64,000 nt of DNA from Trichaptum fuscoviolaceum. Its lineage: Eukaryota > Basidiomycota > Agaricomycetes > Hymenochaetales > Trichaptaceae. The notes below the pieces were generated by a model that had not been told where the DNA came from, searched no databases, and saw nothing but the letters and a program-made list of their open reading frames with translations. Numbering within the stretch: the stretch's first letter is position 1; each line of letters starts with the position of its first letter. The stretch is from assembly GCA_910574455.1 (NCBI GenBank), contig CAJSYZ010000010.1, forward strand, positions 1,764,770 through 1,828,769. The letters run 5' to 3'. Position numbers and translations under genes: made by a program. Shown here piece by piece: positions 23,720 to 34,992 of this stretch.

Positions 23720-25294
23720 TTAGAGCTTCGACTCTTTACTACTTGCCGCAGGAGCAACTTCCTCCGCTCTCGTACATAGTTTTCTCATAAAATCAATCCA
23801 CTCCTGCATTCCGCCTTCCCCAACTCCTTTCAGCCACTCCTCTGCTTCCCCAGACGCTTCCAATTTGATCCATTCCTCTCTCAGGACCACTTTCTTGTCA
23901 TAAAACTCAATTGACCAGTCCGGAACCTTGTGTTCTGGCCCATTGAGCCCTGCAAGTGCATGCAGCGCATCCCGGTACTCGAACTGCTCGTTCCCGGAGA
24001 ATCGGTGCCACTCATGCGCGAGCACCTCTGGGTCGTCCCCGAATCGGGCCCGGAGCGCCTCATACCGCTCGACGACGGCGACGGACTCACTGCGGGGATC
24101 GAGCGCATCTGGGTGCGCGAAGACGTGTGAAACGGCGCGCATTTGGGCCTCGCACAGCGGGAAGGGCGAGACGCGCAGGGGGAGGCCGATGAACGCGGCG
24201 GACCAGGGCGGGAAGTCGGCGGCGAGCGGGAAGAGCTCGCGCGCGAGGGGAAAGAGGAACGTCCCGGTTTTGTGTAGGTGTGCAGGCAGGGGTGGGACGG
24301 GCCCTGGGGTGGATGTGGGGAGGGTGGAGAGGAAGGGGAAGCTTTGGAGGTAGCCGGTCGCGAGGAAGACGTGGTCGATGCCGGACTCGGAGGACCCGTC
24401 AGAGAAGTATACGGTGCGAGAGTCGTCAGTGGAAAAACTAACTACTCTGGCTCTCTTTTCAATGTTCCCGGCATTTGGGGATGGCTCTCCGGGATTTGGA
24501 ACAGAGTGATAGAGTGTCTTGCAGACGGTATGCATCTCGGTCGAGATGTCATTACCACTAGGACCGGCTCCAATTACAAGGATTCGTTCTCCGAGAGGGC
24601 GAGGAGAGCGATAGTATACTGAGTGCGTCGCTCTCTTCTCCGAGAGCCACTTGTCCAGTCCAGGTACCGGTGGGTAAAATGGCACACGGTAGTGTCCATT
24701 CGCAACAATCAGACGGTCGTATTCGAGCTCTTCCCCAGTAGATAGAGTCACAGACCAAGATGCCCCATTCCAGATAGTCGATGCGACGGAGGTATTTAAT
24801 CGGATATGTGGCATCAGATCAAAGGTCTTCGCATATAATCTCAAGTAGTCCGCCACTACCGATGCTTTAGGAAATAGAGGAGTTGACGGCGGGAATGGCA
24901 TCGACTCATAGCACATGACTGGGTGTGGAAGATTGGTTGTAAGTGAATCGTACAGAGGAGTCAGAGGAGGGTCATCTGTCGGAGGAGCAGGATGCCTAAA
25001 TCTCAAAGTTAGTAAAATAAATTATAGAAAGTGCCGACACAGGCTACAAACCATATTCCTCCAATATCATCTCTAGCCTCGTAAGCATCTACTGACCAGA
25101 ATCCTGACTGAAATTCCTTGGAGTCTTTCAGGATCTTCACGGCCGCCAGACCACCAGCTCCGCCACCAATCACGCATATTCGGATGGGCTTAGCGCCGAG
25201 CGCTTCATTCACGTATAATGCACCTATAGTAGCATTTAGAAATAGCGATACTCTCTACGAGCTAAGTCGTTTACTTACTTGAGAGGTGGTCCAT
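23720..25294 (-). CDS. Flavin-containing monooxygenase (FMO family)
   Basis: Exons 25294-25279, 25223-25052 and 24995-23720 sum to 1464 nt (487 residues). The FAD-binding glycine motif (ICVIGGGAGGLAAVKIL) is near residue 22, followed by EARDDIGGIWHPAPP. A diverged FMO fingerprint (ATHSVYYRSP) precedes the second dinucleotide site RILVIGAGPSGNDIS. The late ATGYLQSFPFL element is typical of FMOs and related Baeyer-Villiger enzymes. It should use NADPH, O2 and FAD to oxygenate a soft nucleophile; the substrate is unknown. The start was set on a 16-nt first exon because the frame around 25212 has no in-frame ATG before the glycine motif. Long GC-rich exon 3 produces several antisense ORFs that are shadows. 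Confidence 0.9.
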
Positions 25295-25915
25295 TAACAG
25301 AAGCTGTATAGATCTAGATTGAGATCTACTTTGATCTGCAGGGTGAGCACCGTAGCAATGCGCCAATTGCTACTCTAGCGTTACTTGCTCAGTCAAAAGT
25401 GCAGGGCAGAGCTCAGTTTCCAAAAATTCGGTGCTTTATAGCCGGGTATAACGAGTCAGATTCTTATGTTGTCATAGTTAGAGTGATAGTTGGTAAAAAC
25501 TTGCGTGCTCTATCAAAGTCAGTGATGATAGCCGCCGGACGGACTCGGATGTATTCGTGCGGCCCCGCTCATAGCGTCGGAATATTCCGGCCCTCTCTAT
25601 TTGAGCCTCGAAATATGTGCTGAATGAAAAAGAGAATACATATATTATGGCTACAGAAGTCATAACGTCGCATATCTGGCTTTGCTTCAGCGGCCTTTCC
25701 TGCTTGCATATACAATAGATCGGTGACGCATTAAGTATTCTGCCACTCTCACTAAATCTAAGCCTATGTCAGGAGTCAGGAATTCGCGAATGCTAGCATT
25801 AAAATCAAGCCATTGAAGCTGAGAAGAACTCCCATTATGAAGCTTCCTTCTCCACAAACATCTAATGTCTGCTCGATGAATCCCATCATTCACCCTGTTT
25901 CAACTAAATCGTTAT
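25295..25915. other. Intergenic between the FMO and DUF6533-like genes
   Basis: AT-rich spacer holding the upstream region of the FMO gene and the 3' end region of the membrane-protein gene. No feature is recognised. Confidence 0.4.
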
Positions 25916-27098
25916 TTACCGTGACGATGCTAACCCGAATGATAGATCCGCGGATGGGCACTCAGGGTGTGATAGGGTTGTTTGCAGCGCCGGTGCATGG
26001 CATTGAATGGTTGGGAGTGAGGGCTGCGTCGCCTTTTGGTCTTTCCTGAACTTAATGTATCGGAGGATCTTGCAAGCCATGGCGTTCGTCACTACGGAGT
26101 TAGGTATCGTCAATATCGCGCGGTAAAGCTTAAGCGAGTGCGGCAAGAACATTATTGCGGTGGTTGCGAGGTTATCGCAGACGCTTATCCTGTGAGGCTC
26201 CATCAGATTTGTTGGATAATGGTAACCCGTTCGTTTGAATCTATGTGACTTACAGGAAGTATAGCTGTCCACTTTGCAGCATAGCTCTACGGAGAGCACT
26301 GCTTGACGTCTTCCCTCCGAGGAAAATCCCCAGCTTCTCCCTGAGTGTCTTCCCTTCCCGGATCTCATCGCATGTCAACTTCCACGATACAGCATGGAAC
26401 ACGAGCGCATCAAATATTGACTGCAATAAGTTCAGCACTACCGTACGGCCGAACAGCAGATCGTGTTGTGCCGAGGTGGACACCACGTACTGCGAAGGGG
26501 TAGAGAAAGGAGGCAATGAAAACACCGAGCCACAGGAAGTAGAAAAGCCATCGGATTACATACTCGTCATGATAGACGGCGTGCGCACGAATGAGGAAAA
26601 GAACGGCCGTGGCTAGTATGCTGATTGACATTCCAATCGCAATCATCGAATCGAACAGTTGGCAGTTGCTTATAATTCCAGCTGAAGGATTATAATGTGA
26701 TTTAAGGGGCGAAAAAGAGGCTGTGAAGGCCTACTGTGGAAGATGGTGCATCCCACCAGAAGAACAGTGGTTCCCAAGCTAAGAGTGCAAATATCAATGA
26801 CAAGTCAAAGGAAGATGACCAGGATGCACTTACACAGAAACGAAATACACTACAGTCGGTAACTTAATCGTCTCGCGGAAGAGTAGCTTGTAGTGCAACC
26901 AGACATTCGATAACAGGTACCAACTATATGCCTGAGTTTGAGAGAGGGACAGATCGTCAATCTCGAAAAGTAACCAAAGAAAATTATTCGTACCCCAACC
27001 GAAGCTATGATAATATATCTGTATACCTGTAGCTCAGACTCAAGCTCCGGAGTAGGTACGGGTACTGCCTTAAGGGATGAAGAGAATGAGTTAAGCAT
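25916..27098 (-). pseudogene. DUF6533-like integral membrane protein with an apparent frameshift
   Basis: The start is ATG at 27098 (MLNSFSSSLKAV). An intron near 27010-26940 leads to an exon ending TIKLPTVVYFV, matching the N-terminal part of Agaricomycete DUF6533-type proteins. A later exon (26646 on) holds two helices, SILATAVLFLIRAHAVYHDE and RWLFYFLWLGVFIASFLYPF, then GVHLGTTRSA, as in that family. At about 26412-26425 the reading must shift frame by one to continue as IFDALVFHAVSWKL and LRRAMLQSGQLYFL. A GTAAGT intron follows, and the last exon ends around RYIKF with stop at 25916. No intron explains the shift, so it is either a mutated gene or a sequence error. Function of the family is unknown; seven helices are usual. 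Confidence 0.55.
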
Positions 27099-27109
27099 CG
27101 GTGGGGCAT

Positions 27110-27640
27110 CTAAGGCTCCTTGATTATAGACTTGGGTCGGAAAGACAATATGAAGAGGCTTTTATGTGCGTCTGACAATGAAAGCAGTGTAGGCTTCGGA
27201 TGAAGATTGATAGTCTCTTGTACGGATGTCAAGGCATGGAAAAAGATTCTGGAGAGTCCCTTTTCCCACTGGAGCCGACTAGTACGGAGGCCATGCGTGA
27301 TCCCCAAGGCGCAGAAATTCGCAAACAAGATTTGTGGTCCTCGAGGGTTTGAAAGAACAAGAACGTTCGGGATTCTAAGTTGTGTGTCACCGTGAGCAGG
27401 ATTCTGTTAGTATTATTTGCTGGAGGTAGAACGTTTACGTACCGAGGATAATTGATCATTCAAGCCAAGAGGAAGATTGACAGTCGGCCGCTTTCAAAAA
27501 GGACACCACACAAAACATTGGATGTGATCGAGTCAGTTTGGTATACTAGTAATCCTGTGCAACGCCACTCTGGATAGAATAAATTGACAGTCACGATAGA
27601 GGTTAAATTCATGATGATGCAAGCAAGACTATCAAGAAAT
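27110..27640 (-). pseudogene. Possible remnant of another membrane-protein gene
   Basis: Reading down the minus strand from about 27640 gives a hydrophobic stretch (SLACIIMNLTSIVTVNLFYP), then TDSITSNVLCGVLFESGRLS. An in-frame TGA follows, then NYPR, a possible intron (GTACGT..ACTTAG), then a frame continuing as LRTSRLQWEKGLSRIFF. The pattern resembles the C-terminal half of a fungal multi-helix membrane protein, but I cannot name the family and see no start. Nothing is recognised in 27640-28108 apart from one TTGAACTTGAAG motif near 27965. Confidence 0.25.
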
Positions 27641-28108
27641 CATGACAGATGATCGGCCAAGGTCGAGAAGTTCTTGATTTCATATTCGCATGATAGTCAC
27701 TGTTTCGAAGGGAGATTGGCTCCGATGCACAGCAGCTCTGCTAGCTCTCTTCTCTGAGCCCAAGTCATCCGACTTATGATAGAGTCGCCCAGCGCTTGTT
27801 GACCTTCAAATCAAGAGAGACCATGACCTGAAACTCATAAACGGTTTGGGTGATCATAACCATTAGGCTCTTTGCGGTCAGAGTCGACTGGGTAGACTAA
27901 GCTGCACCCCGCACTGTGTAGGAGTAAGGAAACAAAGACGATCAGATGAAAATTTTCAAGCCAACTTGAACTTGAAGATCTGTTGCCAGTGCAGTTCCAA
28001 AACTTGAAGAAGGCTAATTTTTTTTACATAATCAATACTTCAAGTTTTGAGTTGACTTTTCTGCGATACATATGGCAAGTAATCCTGCTTTTGCTTGACT
28101 TCTACACT

Positions 28109-29378
28109 ATGTTCCGGACGACTTGTTGCTTTTCGAAACATGTAGAACGACCTATCTTGTCACTGCGCCCACAGGTGCGCCTTTACACCCAGCAAAAGAC
28201 AGCTCGGACACCCCGCTCGTTACCTCAACAGACGACTGTCAACCCAGCACCAGGTTCACAGTTTAAGAACCGGACGACCGTACCGTCTGGTTCGTCGAGC
28301 TCCGTCAAACCTTCTGGCTCACATGCATTGCAACCAGCACTGGTGGTAGATGAGAAATTAGCGGCTAAAGTGCGAAGAGATGTGATGGCGCGAGAGACGA
28401 AAGAGACGGGCCAGGAAGCGGACATGATTCGCATGTCGCTGAAAATGGGTGCAGACCCATGGGCTCAGAAAATGAGTTTACTAGGTAAGTTACAATCGCA
28501 AAAATGTATGGCCTATGTTTCTGATGGACCCTGCAGACTTGCGAATACCAACACCTCTGTCAAAGGCACGAGCGATGTCTAATGACAAACGTCTAATTAC
28601 CCTCCCCTTGATATACTGGAGAGCCTTTCGAGAAAATATTCAAAACAATGTGCAGAATATGATCAGGTGAACGAATTCCTGCGATGCATCTCATTTCGTT
28701 ATCATTTACGGACGTTCAAGCTAGTATGTACCGCCTTGCGAGCGACTTTGCTTTCCCTCGAATTGTCACGAAACGGAGACTACATCCTCAAATATTCGCT
28801 GCCAAGTCGACGAAGGATTCAGCTTGGATAGCACCATTCCGCCAGGATATCTTGGAGCGGTACAAACGTATAAACGAAGCGATAGCAAAGTACGTTGCAT
28901 ATTTCTCAAGCATCTTTGTTCTTTTATTGATATCATTACATATAGTGGTGATGCCCGTTTATTACGAGAAGTGACTGCGTATGAATATCAAGACCATGCC
29001 ATGCAACTTCTGCGACGTAATGCTCAAAGGACCGGAGATCGTTCATATTCCTGGAAACTTCATTCTCTAGTTTCGCCTGTTCGTATCCTCTCCCTTCGCG
29101 CCTTCCCCGCATACTATGCCCAGCAAGAGCCGACAGTAGGAAACCGCATGTGCGCACAGGCCGTCGTGCGCTTCGAGACTCTTCAGTCACTCACTGTGAT
29201 GGATCGCAAGGGTCAAGTCATCAAGCCCGATGGTTCTGTTGCAGAGCCTGGCTGGGAACCGGAGCCGAAGAAGGTGCTGGAGTATCTGGTTTTCGAGAAC
29301 AAGATGTTCTACCGTGATGGGTGGTACGCGCGTGACCAGATATTTGAAGGTGTTAGAGCAAATTTCAAAGATCTATAG
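28109..29378 (+). CDS. Mitochondrial large-ribosomal-subunit protein mL45 / Mba1-like (Tim44-like domain)
   Basis: Exons 28109-28484, 28537-28666, 28725-28889 and 28946-29378 sum to 1104 nt (367 residues). The N-terminus is basic and Ser/Arg-rich without acidic residues (MFRTTCCFSKHVERPILSLR), a typical mitochondrial targeting sequence. The C-terminal exon has the Tim44-like fold signature: AQAVVRFETLQSLTVMDRKG, then VLEYLVFENKM and WYARDQIFEG. By family it sits at the mitochondrial ribosome exit site and helps attach the ribosome to the inner membrane for co-translational insertion. mL45 and Mba1 are related, and sequence alone does not decide the name. It is convergent with SEC20, only 32 bp from its stop codon. 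Confidence 0.75.
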
Positions 29379-29410
29379 TACACAATAATAGACTAGTTCC
29401 TCTGGTAATG

Positions 29411-30680
29411 CTATAATTCGATATGATCTATCGAGGCTGAGGATGCGGCGGTGGTCAAAGCCGTGGATATCGATGACAATACTTCGTCGGGTACGCTTGA
29501 TATCGTTTCTTGTGCCGAAGTGCTCGTTAATTCTGATGCAGAGGGAGAAAGGGGGGCCACGGATGATAGTGCTGTTGACACACTTTCTCTGACCGTTTCC
29601 AGTATACTCGACACCGTTGCGCTTCCCTCCTCCTGTTTCATGAGTATATCTTCCGCCGACCGTTTTACCACAGACCGAGTTGATGAAGGTACAAAGCGTG
29701 TCCAGAACAAAGCCACGCGAATTCCTCTGTCCACAATCCGTTGCTTGACGATGAAAAGGACAACCAAGACGAAGAAAGCAAGGCCACTGAAGATGAGCAG
29801 CCGGTCCATCCAGTCCGCTTTCTCAAGCGCAGTGATAAGCTGTTTTGAGGTTAGGGTGATCGACGAAAGAACGTCATGTTGTAAAGAAGCGGCCCTTAGG
29901 GTTGCAGTAGATTGCTCTGAGTAGATGAATTAGTTCAGACCGATGTACGAGTTACTTCAGTCGTTCTGCCTCACCGAGCATCTGCGTAGACAACACCGAC
30001 CGCTCCAGTTCTTTCTGCATTAGTCCCATCGTTCGTCGCAGAGATTCCGTGACATCATTACTCGCTTTCATTAAAGCATCATCTCTGTCCAAATTTATAT
30101 GCACACCATCGTCAATGCTGTATTACACAGGGCACGAACATTATGAACTCACGTCGCCTTCTCCTCAACATTTCGGTTGTCCATCGCTCCTTTGAAGAGG
30201 TCTTCGCGGTTCGACTTCAGTTGAACGTCGATGATCTTCTTCGAATGCAGTAAGGCCGCCCGCATGTCTTTGCGTATTCTGGCAGTCGATTGTTGAGCTA
30301 ATGTTTTCTCAACCACGCTACAATACCCGACACTTACCTCTCGCTCGACTCTCGGAACTCCTCTACCAGCTGCTTCACCGACTGTCGGTCACCCTTCCGC
30401 GGTACATCATCTGCCAATATATCCAGTGCCTTGTATAAACAGCCTCAGTATCAGCTGTTGTTCGCCTGTACCAAGAGTTGCGCACTCGTACCTCAATCTG
30501 CTGTCCGAACGCATTGAGGTCTTCCTTCAGCTCAGCCGCGAGTTTCTGTTGCACAGACAACGGCCCTTTACAGTCCCGAAGTCGAGGTACTTGATAGTCA
30601 TCCAAGTCCTTCTGTCGCCGCTGTAAGTTATCAATGAGATTTATGGTCTCGGTGTCAAGGCTGCTGGGTATCGGTGCCAT
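29411..30680 (-). CDS. SEC20: SEC20-like SNARE of Golgi-to-ER transport
   Basis: Exons 30680-30492, 30429-30338, 30278-30153, 30084-29975 and 29916-29411 sum to 1023 nt (340 residues). The N-terminal half is helical and charged. The Sec20 SNARE motif region (residues about 165-205) runs through TATLRAASLQHDVLSSITLT and SKQLITALEKADWMDR. A single membrane anchor follows at once (LLIFSGLAFFVLVVLFIVKQ), then RIVDRGIRVALFWTRF, the hallmark of fungal Sec20 proteins. A Ser/Thr/Ala-rich tail follows the anchor. The family forms the ER-resident complex with Ufe1 and Use1 that receives COPI vesicles. The tail here looks less conserved than the core. Confidence 0.88.
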
Positions 30681-31592
30681 GTCTCGTGCGCGTAGTAAGA
30701 AACTTTGAAGTCGTTGATGAAACACAACGTCTTAAGCCGTTTACTGTTAAATGCTATTAGGAATCTTCCACAGCGTAGTCGTACTAGAGGTGGCGCTCCT
30801 TTTCCTTGAGCAAGTCCATAAGCTACTAGTAGAGGTTAAGGCTTACCTCTACAACGAGGTATGTACCGCCACACCGTGGCACGGTGAATACAGATGAACA
30901 ACCACTTTACTTTCCACGACAACCAATGTCTTTGTTCAGCATAGCTGGCGATTGCGTTTCAATCCTGATGCCCAATTCACTACAAGTATGTACCTTTATC
31001 AAAATCACATCAGTATTGCCTTAACACAAAGAAGAACGCCGATAGTTTTCTAATAGCGCGGCAACACTGGCAGCCATCGGCTCGATGTTGAAGCTCAGCA
31101 TCACCAAAAGCCATGCATGCAAATGGTTATATGTATTGCGAGCGACTACTATCCGTGCTCAGATCAGCCGGGTGTGAATATCAAAATTTCCTAGGGAGAT
31201 GCTTCATCGAAGTGAGCTATCGATAACTTGTAGCAGCCGCAAGACACACATTTTGTGTGACTCGGAGACAAAACCCGGAAGTCGCCTATAGTGATGGCCT
31301 TGGCTTACAGTATTTGTGACCATGTACTCCTGGGCCCCTCCGTACTCCTACAGTCTCATGTCGAACAAAAGGATGAAACGGGCCTGAGACAATTCGCCAC
31401 TTATTAAAGAATCAAATTCCTGGTCCCAAATGTACCTCGTTACGACCACAACTGCTGTTAAGTGGTCCCTTCACATCACCAAGCCTTTCGTATAAAACTC
31501 CTGACCTCAGTGCCTTCTCACTAAAGCACAGGTACATCCCACTTATATCCGCAAATACCGTCGTTACAGCAAGGATACCCACGATTTCGTTC
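30681..31592. other. Intergenic between two divergent genes
   Basis: Holds the upstream regions of SEC20 and the F-box gene at 31593. No repeat, RNA gene or convincing ORF is seen. Confidence 0.4.
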
Positions 31593-32912
31593 ATGCTCAT
31601 TCCGAACGGTCGCCATTCGATGCGACACTTCTCTCATTTCCCTTTCGGAAGATGGAAACACTGGAAACGCTCTGCATCAAAACGTGATGGTCTCTTAGCT
31701 GAGGTCAAACGCTCCCCAAAGCCGTTTAATCTCCCAGCTGATGTCTTACACGAGATATTCAGCAGCCTCGTTGGTATCTTCGACAAGGAATTTCACGTAG
31801 GAGGTCAGTATCAAAGCGCGCACCCCGGGTGGAGAGTATCGACAGTCCAGGGACCAGAACTACTGCGTCTCGCATGCGTCTGTCAACTCTGGAAGGAGGT
31901 GGCCGAGAGCTACATATACCGTGATATAATCATCTCATCGTACCATGCTCTCAGGACGCTGGCTAAAACCTTATCAAAGCCCGAGAATGCGCACCTTCAT
32001 ACCTTTCTTCACTCTTTCGTCGTCACAAACTTCAACATAGTTTCCCTTGATTATTGGAAATACCCCGCGCAGGATCTACAGACGATCTACAGACTGTGCC
32101 CAAACTTGCACGTCACGGAGTACGTGTGTCCATTTGATTTTGAAGCCTTGCTTTCGGATCCCTTAATGGATAAGATGAACTGGCGTGTTTTGACTCGACT
32201 TGAGGTGCATTACCCTGGTAGAACGTCTGTCACTAAAGCACCCACTCAACTCCTTGGTCCGGTCGCCGAGCTGCAGTCACTGCAGGAGCTGGTCATTTAC
32301 GCTTCTCAACACCCATCCTATGTAGACGACGCCGGTGCCAATCACAGTCAGGTTGAACTTCCATATATGCCACAACTGCGTAGTCTTTCTCTAAGCAAGT
32401 GGAACACGATTAGGGACGGCTTCCCACAGTTCCTACGTTTCGTTCCACTTCTTGCTGTGGAGCTAATCGATTGCACCGTGGACGTTTCTGACCTGTATAT
32501 ATTTTTGGTAAAGCAACGATTTCTCGAAGCTCTTGTGATCACCGGCAGGATCATATTCATTAAAGGCAGCGATATCTACAGATGCATTAGCTACAGCTTC
32601 AATCTCGTTTATGTCTGCCTTCCTATGAGGTTTATAAGGAAGGGGGACGGCAACATACCCGTTCCTATCGACTCCCTGCGGCGGCTTATACTGACAGACG
32701 AGTTTGCGCAAATGGACAAGGACGATTTGGAGTGGCTGGAGAAGAGGTTGGAGTACTGGATCAAATTTGTTTGTCGTAGTCATGGAAGGATTGGATTGAA
32801 AGGTATACGCATTCTTGTCTCCCCCAATACACCCGCATCGCGGACGAGCTGGAGCAGAGTTAGAGAACAGGCGAATGCTGCTGGTGTGCTCTTCGACGTG
32901 GATGTAGGTTAG
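31593..32912 (+). CDS. F-box protein, single exon
   Basis: An uninterrupted 439-codon frame. An F-box begins near residue 45 (PFNLPADVLHEIFSSLV) and continues through PELLRLACVCQLWKEVAESY to YRDIII, the usual F-box plus first strand. The rest (residues 120-420) has leucine-rich spacing without clean LRR units (TRLEVHYPG, ELQSLQELVIY, MPQLRSLSLSKWN), as in many mushroom F-box/LRR-like proteins. The expected role is SCF ubiquitin-ligase adaptor; the target is unknown. It shares only the F-box with the gene at 18085-19880. Confidence 0.8.
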   Translation: MLIPNGRHSMRHFSHFPFGRWKHWKRSASKRDGLLAEVKRSPKPFNLPADVLHEIFSSLVGIFDKEFHVGGQYQSAHPGWRVSTVQGPELLRLACVCQLWKEVAESYIYRDIIISSYHALRTLAKTLSKPENAHLHTFLHSFVVTNFNIVSLDYWKYPAQDLQTIYRLCPNLHVTEYVCPFDFEALLSDPLMDKMNWRVLTRLEVHYPGRTSVTKAPTQLLGPVAELQSLQELVIYASQHPSYVDDAGANHSQVELPYMPQLRSLSLSKWNTIRDGFPQFLRFVPLLAVELIDCTVDVSDLYIFLVKQRFLEALVITGRIIFIKGSDIYRCISYSFNLVYVCLPMRFIRKGDGNIPVPIDSLRRLILTDEFAQMDKDDLEWLEKRLEYWIKFVCRSHGRIGLKGIRILVSPNTPASRTSWSRVREQANAAGVLFDVDVG

Positions 32913-34256
32913 TAAATTCGCTTTGATTCTCGTACCGTTCATAAGTTAAAGTCTGATTATGACTCAAATTTACGCAGGTGCATGCGTTCGTGATGACTAT
33001 TATCTAGGGACCAATTCAAAAATACCGAGTGCCATTGCAAAGCAACAACTTGAAGACTACTAGACACATATCATAGTTCCACTCTCCTAACCTCATCTTG
33101 TTGTAGATGTAATTCTGTCAATCATCTTGTAAACTATATACAGTACATGTTGAAAGAACCTATTAGTTACTACTATGCAATAGCTACTGGTGCACTGAAG
33201 GGCAAATCCTCTCAGCACTATCATGTTAGTGGCAACGAGCACGGCCTCTTTCAGGGAGAGCAATCTCGTCTTTTTTGTCCTATATCGTTTATCTGTTGGG
33301 GGACTGCACACTTGTTATACTTGAGGCCTGAGCGATCTTCAACCGGGAAGCAACATCAAGCTATTAAACCATAACCGGCCGGGAAATTTAACTTGAAGTT
33401 GAAAGATGCCGGGCAAGATATCTGCACTATTAACGAGTGTTTCTTCCTTTCTTCGCTTATTCAATCATGACTCTATGTGTTTTCTAAACATCAATTTCTT
33501 TACACTAACAATCTTTGAGCTATGTAATCTCTTCTCATACTAGCCTGCCAGTGAGTAGCGTTAAATCGGAGTTTCAATTTTTGAACTTCAACTTAAGTAG
33601 TAAGCTTCACCGTGACGCGATTGTTTTCTTCTCAACCATTCGACTTCATCTCGAATATCGATTAATGATGCTTCATCTGAAGTCTGCGATCGGTGAGCAG
33701 CCAACTCATGGAATAAGTATTGACTCGGATGGCGGCTCCATGTAGTACCCTCAGCTTTTATGTGGCCATACATACATTCTTTGGCCTCTCCCATAGAACG
33801 TAAGCTGCCATAGGTCACCCGATTCGCCTTAACATCCATGTCAAAGTACTCAAATATTCGAAGACTAATGGATGAGCTCCAAGCCTCTCAAATTAATTGC
33901 CAGTGTCCTTCGTTAGGGATGGAAAATTGCGAACGGACTCGGAGGCGCCCATTGGCTTTGCCCTGCTAGTACAACCTGAGGATCCTTGTTCAGTCGGCAT
34001 CCGAGCAAACTCGCAGGAGCTACGAATAGTGTGCAGGATGAATTGATCATTGTACAAAATTGCATCGACAGCCTCTTTACAAAGAAAGTGTAAGTGAAAA
34101 TGTGTATATCCTACACCGGACAAGAAATGACAAAACAACATGGAGGAACTAAAATGGAATGGATGATATGTAAACGTATTTGACACAGATTGTTGTGTCG
34201 CAATCCTTCCCTATCATCATCACGGAGATACATCATTGATTCTCGTCATGAGCCCG
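32913..34256. other. Intergenic, AT-rich, with scattered CAAGTT-type motifs
   Basis: AACTTGAAGTTGAA occurs near 33390 and GAACTTCAACTT near 33580. These match the vocabulary of the left-hand repeat blocks. Short ORFs here have no recognisable content. Confidence 0.35.
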
Positions 34257-34892
34257 TCATCGTTTCTTCCCTGACCCACTCGGTGGGTTGACGCGCCCAC
34301 GAGGGAGGAACCGCGGAATTTCACTGCGAGTTCAGTCGTCAGAATGAATGCATTGTGTAATAATAGGGCAGAGCGATGCTCACATATCGTCATCATCCTT
34401 GGCAGGTGTTTGTGAAGCGGCATTGCTGTCTCCGGTAGCAGGAGTATCGTCCGTGCTGCAAGTCATAGACAAGCCTCCGTTAGTACAAGCGACTCGGATG
34501 GACCAACTGCCCTCTCATTCAAACTCTCACCTCTCCTTCACTATGTCCTCTCTTTGCGGAGTGACATCTTCCGATGGCTCGCTGACAGGTTGAACGTGCC
34601 TAGCAATTCAAAACAGAAGCTCAGTCAGTTCGTTATCACGATTCCAATCGTTCGGAATTTGTTCTCTGCGGATAACCCTTTTGCATCGTGGTAGTAGGAT
34701 AGGGCTACTCTTCGCATACATGGCCCCCGGCGCTGATTCTTATTCCGATTCCAACAGCGCGCCGGCAGGGTACACGCATTATGGGAAATTCACATCAGAA
34801 TATACTCACTGTTCATCTTCCGGCTTCAAGCTCTGATTCTGCACAGATTTGTGTTCTCCGGGATCGTAGAAACTGTCGTCGATTGTTGACAT
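34257..34892 (-). CDS. Small acidic protein, member A of a three-gene tandem family
   Basis: Exons 34892-34810, 34599-34531, 34455-34384 and 34323-34257 sum to 291 nt (96 residues). All three introns are phase 2 (donors GTGAGT, GTGAGA, GTGAGC). The body is rich in Glu, Asp, Ser, Pro and Thr, with a DDDD run. The last exon turns basic: IPRFLPRGRVNPPSGSGKKR then stop. That last-exon motif recurs in the genes at 36648 and 38209, which supports the exon model because each was assembled independently. No signal peptide or known domain. Function unknown. Confidence 0.6.
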
Positions 34893-34978
34893 TATTTGCG
34901 GGAATTACTGAGTTGGATTGAGGTGAGTGGAGTGCAGGAGATGGGTGTCCGATAACAAGAGGAGGTAGACCGCGCTGG

Positions 34979-34986
34979 CTTATATT
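34979..34986 (-). promoter_or_regulatory. TATA-like box of family gene A
   Basis: AATATAAG on the minus strand, about 90 bp upstream of the ATG at 34892. The spacing matches the other TATA boxes in this window. Confidence 0.4.
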
Positions 34987-34992
34987 AAGACG

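Noticed and set aside
23881..24353. Plus-strand and alternative minus-strand ORFs in the FMO gene
   Set aside because: GC-rich shadow frames; the FMO frame has the cofactor motifs.
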